From Methanothermobacter sp. MT-2 (GTDB taxonomy: Archaea; Methanobacteriota; Methanobacteria; Methanobacteriales; DSM-23052), in contig AP017647.1 in assembly GCA_003584625.1 (NCBI GenBank), positions 249,501-313,500 of the forward strand: a DNA stretch of 64,000 nucleotides, written 5' to 3'. The position numbers and the translations under genes are program-made. Numbering within the stretch: the first letter of the stretch is position 1; every line of letters begins with the position of its first letter. Below, piece by piece: positions 41,041 through 48,801 of the stretch. Below the pieces are notes generated by a model. It made no database searches. It saw nothing but the letters and a program-made list of their open reading frames with translations, and was not told the origin of the DNA.

Positions 41041-42831
41041 TTATCTCGCCACAGTAAACGTTGATGAGTAATCTGTTGCTAACATGCTTCCTATGCTGTT
41101 TTTTATGGCATTCTTGGGTATTGTAACTGTGAATTTCACACCAGGGTTCCAGTTGTATATTGCTTTTATATAGAGTTTGTTTCCACTGATGGTCTTGTTA
41201 ATGGTTTTTACTGTTCCGTTGGCCATTTTGACTGTTATGTTCGCATAGCTTGGACCTTTGAGGATGTTCTGGTTGAATGTTATGATGATGGTCTTGTTAG
41301 ATGGCACGCTAACAGCACCATTTGCCGGGTCTATAGAATTTATTTTTGGTATGATGAGTGGTAGGTTGTCTTGTCCTCCTGTGAAGGTGTATGGTGTGTC
41401 GCCGAAACCGTCGCCATCAAGGTCTTTTCCTGTGTAGTCGCTCCAGTAGTTTCCTCCTGTCGGTTTTGCCAAATTGAAGAGATTATCCATACCAAAATAC
41501 ACTATTGCCTGCACCCCGTTGCCTATAAAACTATTTCTATAAACTATGTTGTTATCACCGTATAAGAATATTCCACGCCCTTTGTTATTGGTTATGTTGT
41601 TGTTGGATATTGTATTATTATTTGAAGAATCGTAGAGGTAGATTCCATCCTCCCCGTTGTTGGTTATGTTGTTGTTGGATATTGTATTATTTGAAGAATC
41701 GTAGAGGTAGATTCCATAATAATACATGTTGTTGATGGTGTTGTTGGATATTGTATTATTTGAAGAATAGCAGATGTAGATTCCATCATTTCCGCTATTG
41801 GTTATGTTGTTGTTGGAAATCAGATTATTATTTGAAGAATACCGGAGGTCGATTCCATCATAATCGTTGTTGGTTATGTTGTTGTTGTAGATTTTGTTAT
41901 ATTCTGAATCTGAGAGGTCTATTCCAAGTCCGTTGTTGGTTATGTTGTTGTTGGATATTGTATTATTTGAAGAATACCAGAGGTCTATTCCATCATCTCC
42001 GTTGTTGGTTATTTTGTTGTTGGAAATCATATTATTATTTGAAGAATAGAAGAGGTAGATTCCATAATACGTGTTGTTGGTTATGTTGTTGTTGGAAAGT
42101 ATATTATTTGAAGAATACCAGAGGTCTATTCCAAGTCCGTTGTTGGTTATGTTGTTGTTGGAAAGTATATTATTTGAAGAATAGCAGATGTAGATTCCAT
42201 CATACTTGTTGTTGGTTATTTTGTTGTTGTAGATTGTATTATTTGAAGAATTGTTGAGGTAGATTCCATAATACGTGTTGTTGGTTATGTTGTTGTTGGA
42301 AAGTATATTATTTGAAGAATACCAGAGGTCTATTCCAAGTCCGTTGTTGGTTATGTTGTTGTTGGATATTGTATTATTTGAAGAATAGTCGAGGTAGATT
42401 CCATAATACGTGTTGTTGGTTATGTTGTTGTTTGTTATTTTGCATTGGTTTGCTTGTATGTGTATTCCAGTTTGGCTGTTTTTTATTGTGAATCCTGTTA
42501 TTGTTGTGTTGTTGGCGGTTATTGTTATTGTGGGTTGGTTTGGGTTTTTTGGTTGTATTGTTGGTGTTCCTTGTGCTTTTAGTGTTATGGTTTTGTTTAT
42601 TTTGATGTTTTCTGTGTATGTTCCTGTTTCTGCTATTATTGTGTCGCCGGGTTGGGCATCGTTTATTGCAGCTTGTATTGTTGTGTAGTGTGTTCCTGTT
42701 CGGTTGTTCCATGGGTCGGGAAGTTTTGGGGTGTCTTGTATGGTGTTGTTTGCTGCTGTCACGCCAGTAGAAAGTGCTGCTGCCACTAAGAAAAAAAGCA
42801 AGGCAACTAAAACAAAATTCAAAGGCTTCAT
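41041..42831 (-). CDS. secreted NosD-like parallel beta-helix adhesin
   Basis: 596 aa. Signal peptide (PLNFVLVALLFFLVAAALSTG). Residues 45-110 have the pectate-lyase/NosD entry YTTIQAAINDAQPGDTIIAE and ITLKAQGTPTIQPKNP. Residues 110-440 hold about 14 coils built on the unit NNTISNNNITNNGxGIDLWYSS, then the NosD ending FIGNGVQAIVY and GGNYWSDYTGKDLDGDGFGDTPYTF. The last 100 residues are a Big_5-type Ig domain (IDPANGAVSVPSNKTIIITFNQNI). Very rich in N-x-S/T sites. Such adhesin-like proteins are numerous in Methanobacteriales. A consensus TATA box and GGGGTGG support the start. Confidence 0.88.
   Translation of the reverse strand: MKPLNFVLVALLFFLVAAALSTGVTAANNTIQDTPKLPDPWNNRTGTHYTTIQAAINDAQPGDTIIAETGTYTENIKINKTITLKAQGTPTIQPKNPNQPTITITANNTTITGFTIKNSQTGIHIQANQCKITNNNITNNTYYGIYLDYSSNNTISNNNITNNGLGIDLWYSSNNILSNNNITNNTYYGIYLNNSSNNTIYNNKITNNKYDGIYICYSSNNILSNNNITNNGLGIDLWYSSNNILSNNNITNNTYYGIYLFYSSNNNMISNNKITNNGDDGIDLWYSSNNTISNNNITNNGLGIDLSDSEYNKIYNNNITNNDYDGIDLRYSSNNNLISNNNITNSGNDGIYICYSSNNTISNNTINNMYYYGIYLYDSSNNTISNNNITNNGEDGIYLYDSSNNNTISNNNITNNKGRGIFLYGDNNIVYRNSFIGNGVQAIVYFGMDNLFNLAKPTGGNYWSDYTGKDLDGDGFGDTPYTFTGGQDNLPLIIPKINSIDPANGAVSVPSNKTIIITFNQNILKGPSYANITVKMANGTVKTINKTISGNKLYIKAIYNWNPGVKFTVTIPKNAIKNSIGSMLATDYSSTFTVAR
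41580..42420 (-). repeat. in-gene tandem repeats of the beta-helix protein
   Basis: About a dozen imperfect units of roughly 66-72 bases (22-24 codons) recur, with the common core TTATTTGAAGAAT followed by a Tyr/Leu-Ser-Ser codon group and a GGTTATGTTGTTGTTGGA core (as read on the plus strand). Some pairs of units are nearly identical over tens of bases, suggesting recent unit duplication. Confidence 0.85.
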
Positions 42832-42884
42832 TCAAACCACCCCATTCTCAACTAAATACAGTAGTATCTTTACAAGAAAAATAA

Positions 42885-42897
42885 TATATAAAGTTTA
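42885..42897 (-). promoter_or_regulatory. consensus promoter of the beta-helix gene
   Basis: Minus strand reads AAACTTTATATA, the full methanogen BRE-TATA consensus. The predicted start site near 42863 leaves a leader of about 30 bases with GGGGTGG before the ATG at 42831. Confidence 0.75.
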
Positions 42898-43739
42898 ACA
42901 TCATGAATAGAAAAAACATAAAATGTGGGGGGGCAACCTCCAGCCAACTAAAAAAAATCACCAACCCAAAAAAAACAAGGATTAAAAGCCAGAAAAATTC
43001 TCAAAACACCCTCTAAAAATTTCAAAAATATCACATCAAAACCCTAAAATTATTAAGCCCACATACACCCTAGCTACAAAAATCTTAAACATTTCAATTT
43101 CCATAGGCAAGCCCAACCCAAATTTACATAAACAGTCTGTAAACAACCAACATACTAATCTTATTTTTTAATCATCAACAGCCCCCCCACACACACCATT
43201 ATATAAACAGTTTGCAAACAATCAACAGTTATCACAAAATACCCCTTTCAATCATCCAAGAGCTCAACACCCACCCAATAATAAACAAGGAAAAAAACCA
43301 GTATAACTCAGTAAACAAACCTTAAACATGAAAAAAAACACATCACAACATTAACTAAAAACAGCCAGCATGACACCACACCCCAAAAAATAATATAGAA
43401 AGGCAAAACACCGGCTTGCAACCTCCCCCCATCCAGCAACACACTATAACTTCAAAAAACTTGGCGGAAACACTCATATTTGCACTGAAGAAAGTTTTTC
43501 AACGATAAAAAATTACTGCAAAAAATAACCGGCAAAAACAAGGCAAAAAAATGTCTGCTACAAAATATACTGCCACTTAAAACACTTATCCACATAAGAC
43601 ATGATTTTCTGCAAAGCCTATTCCAAGATTTTTCCCACCTTTTTAGAAGTACATTTTCATACTATCCATTAGGTGTGCTTGACTTTTTCTTGATAAAAAA
43701 CCTTACAGGGGGGAGAGTTAACCACAATAAAAATTTTTT
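42898..43739. other. intergenic stretch, A/C-rich plus strand, no gene
   Basis: About 840 bases with many stops in all frames. The plus strand is strongly A- and C-rich. Two 25-base near-identical motifs lie at 43128 and 43203 (separate entry). I see no tRNA, insertion-element end or convincing small ORF. Confidence 0.5.
43128..43227. repeat. two 25-bp direct repeats, 75 bp apart
   Basis: 43128-43152 and 43203-43227 both read ATAAACAGT-Y-TG-Y-AAACAA, continuing Y-CAACA; 22 of 25 bases match and all three differences are transitions. The second copy is preceded by TTAT, forming a TATA-like TTATATAAA. They may be regulator binding sites or remains of a duplicated promoter. Confidence 0.6.
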
Positions 43740-44243
43740 TCATGTTGCAGTATAGATTATGGTCACAGAATATGTTCCGGGGTCAGTGTAAGATGGTACA
43801 GTAATATAGAAATTCATAGGGACCGTAAGAGTTCCCAAAAGGCCGCTATAGTTTGCTATAATATAATTTGTTGTTGTGAATGATCTCTTGGGGACATTTG
43901 ATGTGCTGAATTTAAGATTTGATAAGGGGATTGAACCATTGGCACCTATAAGATCGCCGGTTGCCCTTACATAAAGATGATCATCAAACGCCAAAATGTA
44001 TGTGACAGTTACGGTTGCAGCGTTTTGGTAGCTTCTTTCTATGCCATCAGGGGGTACCGTTCCAAGATTTAAAGTAGATGGGGTTACACTAACAGATGAC
44101 CACACCGAAAGTGGTTGTACTGTGGTGTTATTTGTAGTATTGGACTTGTTTGAAGTTTGGTTTGTCTCGTTTTCTGCTGCAACTGCAAATACGCCCAACA
44201 ATAACACACATAATACCATGACTGAAAGAATCCTTGAATCCAA
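43740..44243 (-). CDS. small secreted Ig-like surface protein, paralogue of 39319 gene
   Basis: 167 aa. Start TTG (MDSRILSVMVLCVLLLGVFAVAAE) with GGGGGGTT upstream; signal peptide of about 23 residues. Mature part: a low-complexity Asn/Thr stretch with sequons, then VSVTPSTLNLGTVPPDGIERSYQNA, LYVRATGDLIGANGSIPLSNL and ending VPSYTDPGTYSVTIIYTAT. Paralogue of the protein at 39319. It starts 25 bases after the stop of the radical SAM gene on the same strand, so the two may be co-transcribed. Confidence 0.72.
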   Translation of the reverse strand: MDSRILSVMVLCVLLLGVFAVAAENETNQTSNKSNTTNNTTVQPLSVWSSVSVTPSTLNLGTVPPDGIERSYQNAATVTVTYILAFDDHLYVRATGDLIGANGSIPLSNLKFSTSNVPKRSFTTTNYIIANYSGLLGTLTVPMNFYITVPSYTDPGTYSVTIIYTAT

Positions 44244-44268
44244 ATCTAACCCCCCATGATGTTATCTG

Positions 44269-44976
44269 TTAGTGAACTTTTATTATTAAACTTTTTTGGA
44301 TGAGTATCTTTTTTCCTTTTCTATGCCTTCTAGATTCTAGTGATGTTGAAACATGTGATAAGTATTTTTTGCTGATATTCTTCGCGGCCTCTATTATGCC
44401 TTTTGATGGTCTTGGCATATTCAACCTGGAGGGTACATGGGCTATTATATGATATGGTAGATCCCATCTTCCAAGGAATTTTGCGATCTTCCCAATCTCA
44501 GATACTCCGATTATACCTGGTATGAGTACGGTTGAAATTTCCACCTTAAAATTAAGGTCTCCCTTGTTTTCTCCAAGATATTCTATGGCTTCAAGGACTC
44601 TCTTATTTGATTGAGAAGTGAGAATCTTATGTTTTTTATCATCCAAGGCCTTGAGGTTCACATGAACCTCGTTGACTTTCAATTTGTCTATTTTCTCAAG
44701 TAAGTATGAGCCGTTAGTGGATAATATACTATAGAAGTTTCTATCTAGGAGTTTTGTCAAATCTGGGAGATCATCTTGGAGTGTTGGTTCTCCGCCGGCT
44801 ATTATAATACTAGAGAGATTGTATACCCTTCCTATCTTGGAGAGAATATCATATAGGCCTTTTGTTGTAAGGCTTGTGCAATCTTGTGGTTTGAAAAAAC
44901 AATATTTACACTTGAAATTGCATCCGTATACGAGCAATGTTATCTTATCACTTACCGAAATATGGGAAATTCTCAT
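44269..44976 (-). CDS. radical SAM protein, pyruvate-formate-lyase-activase-like
   Basis: 235 aa single-domain radical SAM enzyme. The cluster motif is C19-x3-C23-x2-C26 in GCNFKCKYC; the SAM-binding GGEP sits in IIIAGGEPTLQ, and NGSYL and the later VLIPGIIGVSEIGKIAKFL fit the activase-like barrel. It has no C-terminal SPASM cluster. GAGGTCTT lies before the ATG. The substrate is unknown. Its downstream neighbour is a secreted surface protein and its divergent neighbour a phosphoesterase; neither reveals its role. Confidence 0.8.
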   Translation of the reverse strand: MRISHISVSDKITLLVYGCNFKCKYCFFKPQDCTSLTTKGLYDILSKIGRVYNLSSIIIAGGEPTLQDDLPDLTKLLDRNFYSILSTNGSYLLEKIDKLKVNEVHVNLKALDDKKHKILTSQSNKRVLEAIEYLGENKGDLNFKVEISTVLIPGIIGVSEIGKIAKFLGRWDLPYHIIAHVPSRLNMPRPSKGIIEAAKNISKKYLSHVSTSLESRRHRKGKKILIQKSLIIKVH

Positions 44977-45021
44977 AAGACCTCATATCATAAATAGTAG
45001 CTACACCCTCATAATAGTTTG

Positions 45022-45801
45022 ATGCTTATGTCAACGAAATATATTGGTGGTCTCATAGAAGTTGGTGGAAGTGAGAATTTACTTGTTGTCACAGATCTTC
45101 ATGGTAATCTCGCGGACTTTAAAGTTTACCTTAAAATATGGGAAGAAGATCATGGTAGAAGATCATCTATTGTTTTCACTGGGGATTTCATACACTCAAT
45201 GGGGTATGAGGACGGTTCAGTGGAAATCCTCGAAACCATGAAATCATATTATAAACGTTATAAAAATTTCCATCTACTCCTAGGAAACCATGAATGGTCT
45301 CACATAACAGGCATAGACGTCTTTAAAGGCGGTATAAACCAGAGCCTATCATTCGAAAGACTATTAAATGAAAAATTCGGGGACTACTGGATGGAAAAAC
45401 TAGAATCCTATACAAGATTCTTCAAAAAATTGCCCTTCGCCGTTAAAACTAAAAATAAAGTCTTCATAAGCCATGCAGGCCCATCAAGGCACATAAAGGG
45501 CCTAGATGATATAATCAACATAAGAGAGAATGGCTACCAAACTCCAGCGGTTTATGAGATGCTCTGGAACCGTTACGGATCCTACCTAGAAGATGATATA
45601 GATGAATTTCTAAGGAGAGTTGGCTGCAACGCCATGATAGTAGGGCACACCCCAGTTGACGGTTTCAAAGTGATAGGCAACCAAATTATACTATCATCAA
45701 GCTATGGTGCCGGGAGAAAAGCCTACATAAGCCTAGACTTAAACACGAAAATAGAAAATGCCCAAGACCTCCGCAAGATGATAAAATTCATACAATACTA
45801 A
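45022..45801 (+). CDS. calcineurin-like metallophosphoesterase
   Basis: 259 aa protein phosphatase-like enzyme. All metal motifs are visible: VVTDLHGN (D-x-H), FTGDFIHS (GD), LLGNHEW (GNHE), ISHAGPS and IVGHTPV. This is the PPP/bis(5'-nucleosyl)-tetraphosphatase type arrangement; the substrate cannot be told. The start is uncertain: ATG 45022 or ATG 45028, with TTG 45019 also in frame and no good ribosome binding site, so the mRNA may be leaderless. Confidence 0.85.
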   Translation: MLMSTKYIGGLIEVGGSENLLVVTDLHGNLADFKVYLKIWEEDHGRRSSIVFTGDFIHSMGYEDGSVEILETMKSYYKRYKNFHLLLGNHEWSHITGIDVFKGGINQSLSFERLLNEKFGDYWMEKLESYTRFFKKLPFAVKTKNKVFISHAGPSRHIKGLDDIINIRENGYQTPAVYEMLWNRYGSYLEDDIDEFLRRVGCNAMIVGHTPVDGFKVIGNQIILSSSYGAGRKAYISLDLNTKIENAQDLRKMIKFIQY

Positions 45802-45830
45802 TCATAAAAAAAACTATGGATTTTTTTTAG

Positions 45831-45838
45831 ATACTTTC
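45831..45838 (+). terminator. T-run terminator after the phosphoesterase gene
   Basis: Eight consecutive T residues 30 bases after the stop codon, the usual archaeal termination signal. Confidence 0.5.
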
Positions 45839-45926
45839 TCATCACATCCTTGCTGGAATTTCAATAAGAGGGATTATTTGCACTCAAACTTTGATTCTCT
45901 CGATTATCTTTTAGGGTTTCTCAAAG

Positions 45927-46421
45927 CACGTGAAGTATCCTCTCGTTATCGCAAGGGGCTTCCTGCTCCCCTAAAGACTTGCCCTTTGATCAGCTTTCTT
46001 CAACCCTTTTTGAGGGCTTTAATGTTCGATCACAATTGGTAGTCCACCATCTGCAATACTTTCGAATACATGTTCTTCAGATCTGGCTTTTTCTTGTTTT
46101 GGCTTTACTATCATGACTTAAGTATCTTTTTGAGAGATTTTTCTCCTTTCTTTTACCTTATTCACTTCTTTGAGTAAGCGGGTTGTAAAGCCACCTTGCA
46201 AATTTACAGTTGGTCTAACAATCTATTCTCGGCTTCCTTCAACAGATAGACTTTGGAACTTGTAAATATGGAAATTTTGGTATTCTCTCCTTGAGGATTC
46301 CACGTAACTTTTGAGGAGCGTTTAAAAGTTACTATAGTGTTTTTTCAGACTAGATTAACTCACTCTCCTTGCTGTATCCCCCCCATTTGAAAGGGGGAAT
46401 TAGCAGCAACAAAAAGTTAAA
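45927..46421 (-). mobile_element. IS200/IS605 (TnpB-type) element remnant B
   Basis: Read on the minus strand: left end TTTAACT-N12-TAA, a C5/G7 hairpin and GATACAGCAAGG (46361-46421); right end GGAAGCCCCT-hairpin-TTCACG at 45927-45960. These match the right-end hairpin and TTCAC terminus typical of TnpB-carrying elements and remnants A and C. About 495 bases remain. A 31-codon frame (46114 to 46019, MIVKPKQEKARSEEH start) could be the tail of the former tnpB, but it is too short to assign. The rest is degenerate. Confidence 0.6.
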
Positions 46422-46445
46422 TAATCATATTCACCCCATATTTTT

Positions 46446-46727
46446 ATGGTGAGGGAGGAGATGAAAAGTATGAGACCTGAATGGAGGAAAAGCATAAAAA
46501 GGACTATTATAGTCCATGCAGACGATCTTGAGGTGAAATCTGCACCATCTATCCCTTCCAAGACAAAAAAGCCAAAAATTGTTAGAAAAAGCACCATAAA
46601 AATACACAGAGTACATTACAAACCTAATAGGATGACCAGAACCTTAATCTTAGGGATTTTATCCATACTTACATTTGGCCTTGCAACTATAGCATACCTC
46701 TTCTATAAAATTTCAAAAAAACAATAA
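46446..46727 (+). CDS. small basic membrane protein of unknown function
   Basis: 93 aa as written from ATG 46446; ATG 46470 (MRPEWRKSIKR, 85 aa) is also possible because GGAGG lies between the two. The first 65 residues are basic and polar; the C-terminus has a hydrophobic span (TLILGILSILTFGLATIAYLFY) and ends KISKKQ. I do not recognise a family. It lies 24 bases after the left end of remnant B, whose A/T-rich edge (TTAAATAAT) may provide the TATA box. Confidence 0.6.
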   Translation: MVREEMKSMRPEWRKSIKRTIIVHADDLEVKSAPSIPSKTKKPKIVRKSTIKIHRVHYKPNRMTRTLILGILSILTFGLATIAYLFYKISKKQ

Positions 46728-46925
46728 ACATCATAATAACTATTGTGGAACCTTAAAAAAATATCCTTTAGATTTCCCCCATTTTATTTTATTAAGAAGA
46801 ATATGGAATCTTAAGGATGAACCCTCTCTAGTCTGATTGTCTATGTATTGACAAAAGGAGTGTTTTTATCAAAAATTTGTGTGTGGGGGTTGATTATACC
46901 CCCCATGAGGTGCTATAATAGTAGT

Positions 46926-48788
46926 TTATTTGTTTATTAGTTTTAGGCCGGTTATTGCTGCTGTGTTTGTGTCTAGTGCGCGTAGGTCATCTGGGTTGAA
47001 TTGTCTTATATCGTCGTGTCCTGCAAGTTGTGCTAGCATCTTGGTTTCCTCTGTCATGGCTTTTATGTAATTTGCGACTTTTCTTGCTCCTATGTCAACG
47101 TCTAACCTTTTTCTAAGTTCTGGGTCCTGTGTTGCAACACCTACTGGACATTTTCCTGTGTAGCACATTCTGCAGGCTCGGCATCCCATTGCTATCATTG
47201 CACCTGTTCCAATATATACTGCGTCTGCTCCCATTGCCATTGCCTTGGCAACATCTGCACCGCTTCTTATCCCACCAGTTATGATGAGATCTATCTCATC
47301 TTTTAGACCCATATCTTCTAGGCTGTTTACTGCTTGTACCAGTGCTGAGAGTGTTGGTATACCTGTATGTTCGATTACGACCTCTGGGGCCGCTCCGGTT
47401 CCCCCTTCCATACCATCAACAGATATTATGTCGGCTCCTGCTTCTGCTGCTATCCTAACATCCTCGTATACTCGTCCTGGTCCGAATTTGACTATGATTG
47501 GGACTTTCCAATCTGTGACTTCCCTTAAAAGTTCGATGTGTTTTGCCAGGTCTTCTCTGTCTGTTGCATCTAAGAATCTTGCTGGGCTTAGAGCATCTGT
47601 ACCTTCTGGTATGCCCCTGATTTTGGCGACTTCTGGGCTTACTTTTTCTGCTAGTAGGTGTCCTCCCATTCCTGGTTTGGCTCCTTGGCCTATTTTTACT
47701 TCTATTGCGTCTCCGACGTTTAAGTATTCTGATGAGACTCCGAATCTTCCTGAGGAGTATTGTACTATGAGTTTGTCTGCTAGTTCTCTTTCTTCTGGTA
47801 GCATGCCGCCTTCTCCTGTATTAGCGCAGGATCCTACCATTGTTGATCCCTTGGCCAGTGCTAGTTTACTTTCTCTGCTGAGTGCTCCGAATGACATTCC
47901 TGCTATAAGTACTGGTGTTTGTAGTGTGAGTGGTTCTTCTGCGTATCTTGTCCCTAGGGTTACCTTTGTGTTGCATGGTTCTCTGTATTTGTCTACTGGT
48001 GCTATTGATGCTTGTGCTGGTACTATTAGTATGTCGTCGAAGTTTGGGAGTCTTCTTTCTGTTCCGAAGCCTCTTAGGACGTATTTACCGGCTTTGGATG
48101 TGTATCTTATGTTTGCTATTGTCCTAGGATCCCATATGCTGCCCGCTCCACTTGGTAGGAGTACTGGGCAGGCTGCTAGGCATGATCCGCACATTATACA
48201 TTTTTTCTTGTCGATTTCGGGGTGGTTGTCCACGACTTTTATGGCGTCTACTGGGCATACCATTTCGCAGGTTCCGCAGAATACGCAGAGTCCTTGGGTG
48301 GCTGCTGCAAGATCTGATGATGGTGATGATGGCGTCAATGAACTTGATGATGTTGTGGCTTTTAGTTCGAATCCTTTTTGTATGTCACTTACAACTTCTC
48401 TTACATCGACTGCTTCTAGACATTTTTTTTCGCATGCGGCTACGCATGCTGGTGTGTCTCCTGGTTTTTCTATGCAGCTTTGGTCGCATTTTATCATGCC
48501 GTCGTCTGAGTATGTTATGGCGCCTATTGGGCACATTAGCATGCATAGTTTGCAGCCTATGCATGCTTCTTGTTCTATTTTAACGATTCCATGTTCTTTT
48601 CTTATGGCGTCTCTGAAGCATCCTCTTGCGCATGCTGGGTCGACGCATTGTTGGCATACTATTGCATGGTATCCATCTTCAAGTTCGTTTAGGAATATTG
48701 AAGTGTGACCTGTGACCTTTTCGCATGCTTCTATACATTCGTTGCATCCATCACATTTTTCAGGGTCTGTTAGGAGTATTTGCACCAT
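46926..48788 (-). CDS. glutamate synthase FMN domain protein with N-terminal ferredoxin domains
   Basis: 620 aa. Residues 1-215 carry several iron-sulfur motifs: CDGCNECIEAC, CQQCVDPACARGC, CIGCKLCMLMC, CVFCGTCEMVC and CIMCGSCLAAC. The remainder is the FMN-binding GltS barrel: GMSFGALSRESKLALAKGS, GQGAKPGMGGHLL, KFGPGRVYEDVRIAAEAGAD and the cluster motif CRACRMCYTGKCPVG. This is the split archaeal glutamate synthase, domain 2. With the GXGXG protein just upstream and a separate glutaminase subunit not in this window, it should form glutamate from glutamine and 2-oxoglutarate using ferredoxin. Confidence 0.9.
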   Translation of the reverse strand: MVQILLTDPEKCDGCNECIEACEKVTGHTSIFLNELEDGYHAIVCQQCVDPACARGCFRDAIRKEHGIVKIEQEACIGCKLCMLMCPIGAITYSDDGMIKCDQSCIEKPGDTPACVAACEKKCLEAVDVREVVSDIQKGFELKATTSSSSLTPSSPSSDLAAATQGLCVFCGTCEMVCPVDAIKVVDNHPEIDKKKCIMCGSCLAACPVLLPSGAGSIWDPRTIANIRYTSKAGKYVLRGFGTERRLPNFDDILIVPAQASIAPVDKYREPCNTKVTLGTRYAEEPLTLQTPVLIAGMSFGALSRESKLALAKGSTMVGSCANTGEGGMLPEERELADKLIVQYSSGRFGVSSEYLNVGDAIEVKIGQGAKPGMGGHLLAEKVSPEVAKIRGIPEGTDALSPARFLDATDREDLAKHIELLREVTDWKVPIIVKFGPGRVYEDVRIAAEAGADIISVDGMEGGTGAAPEVVIEHTGIPTLSALVQAVNSLEDMGLKDEIDLIITGGIRSGADVAKAMAMGADAVYIGTGAMIAMGCRACRMCYTGKCPVGVATQDPELRKRLDVDIGARKVANYIKAMTEETKMLAQLAGHDDIRQFNPDDLRALDTNTAAITGLKLINK

Positions 48789-48801
48789 TTAAGTCACCTC
48801 T

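Noticed and set aside
41751-42257. 168-codon plus-strand frame of Cys/Trp/Leu repeats
   Set aside because: Antisense reading of the beta-helix repeats; the regular pattern mirrors the real gene's repeats.
41580-42420. Regularly spaced repeats that might be a CRISPR array
   Set aside because: The units lie in frame inside a secreted protein, are imperfect, and have no unique spacers.
47245-48708. 487-codon open frame on the plus strand
   Set aside because: It is antisense to the well-supported glutamate synthase FMN gene, has Ser/Pro-rich composition without family motifs, and arises from the A/C-rich codon use of the real gene.
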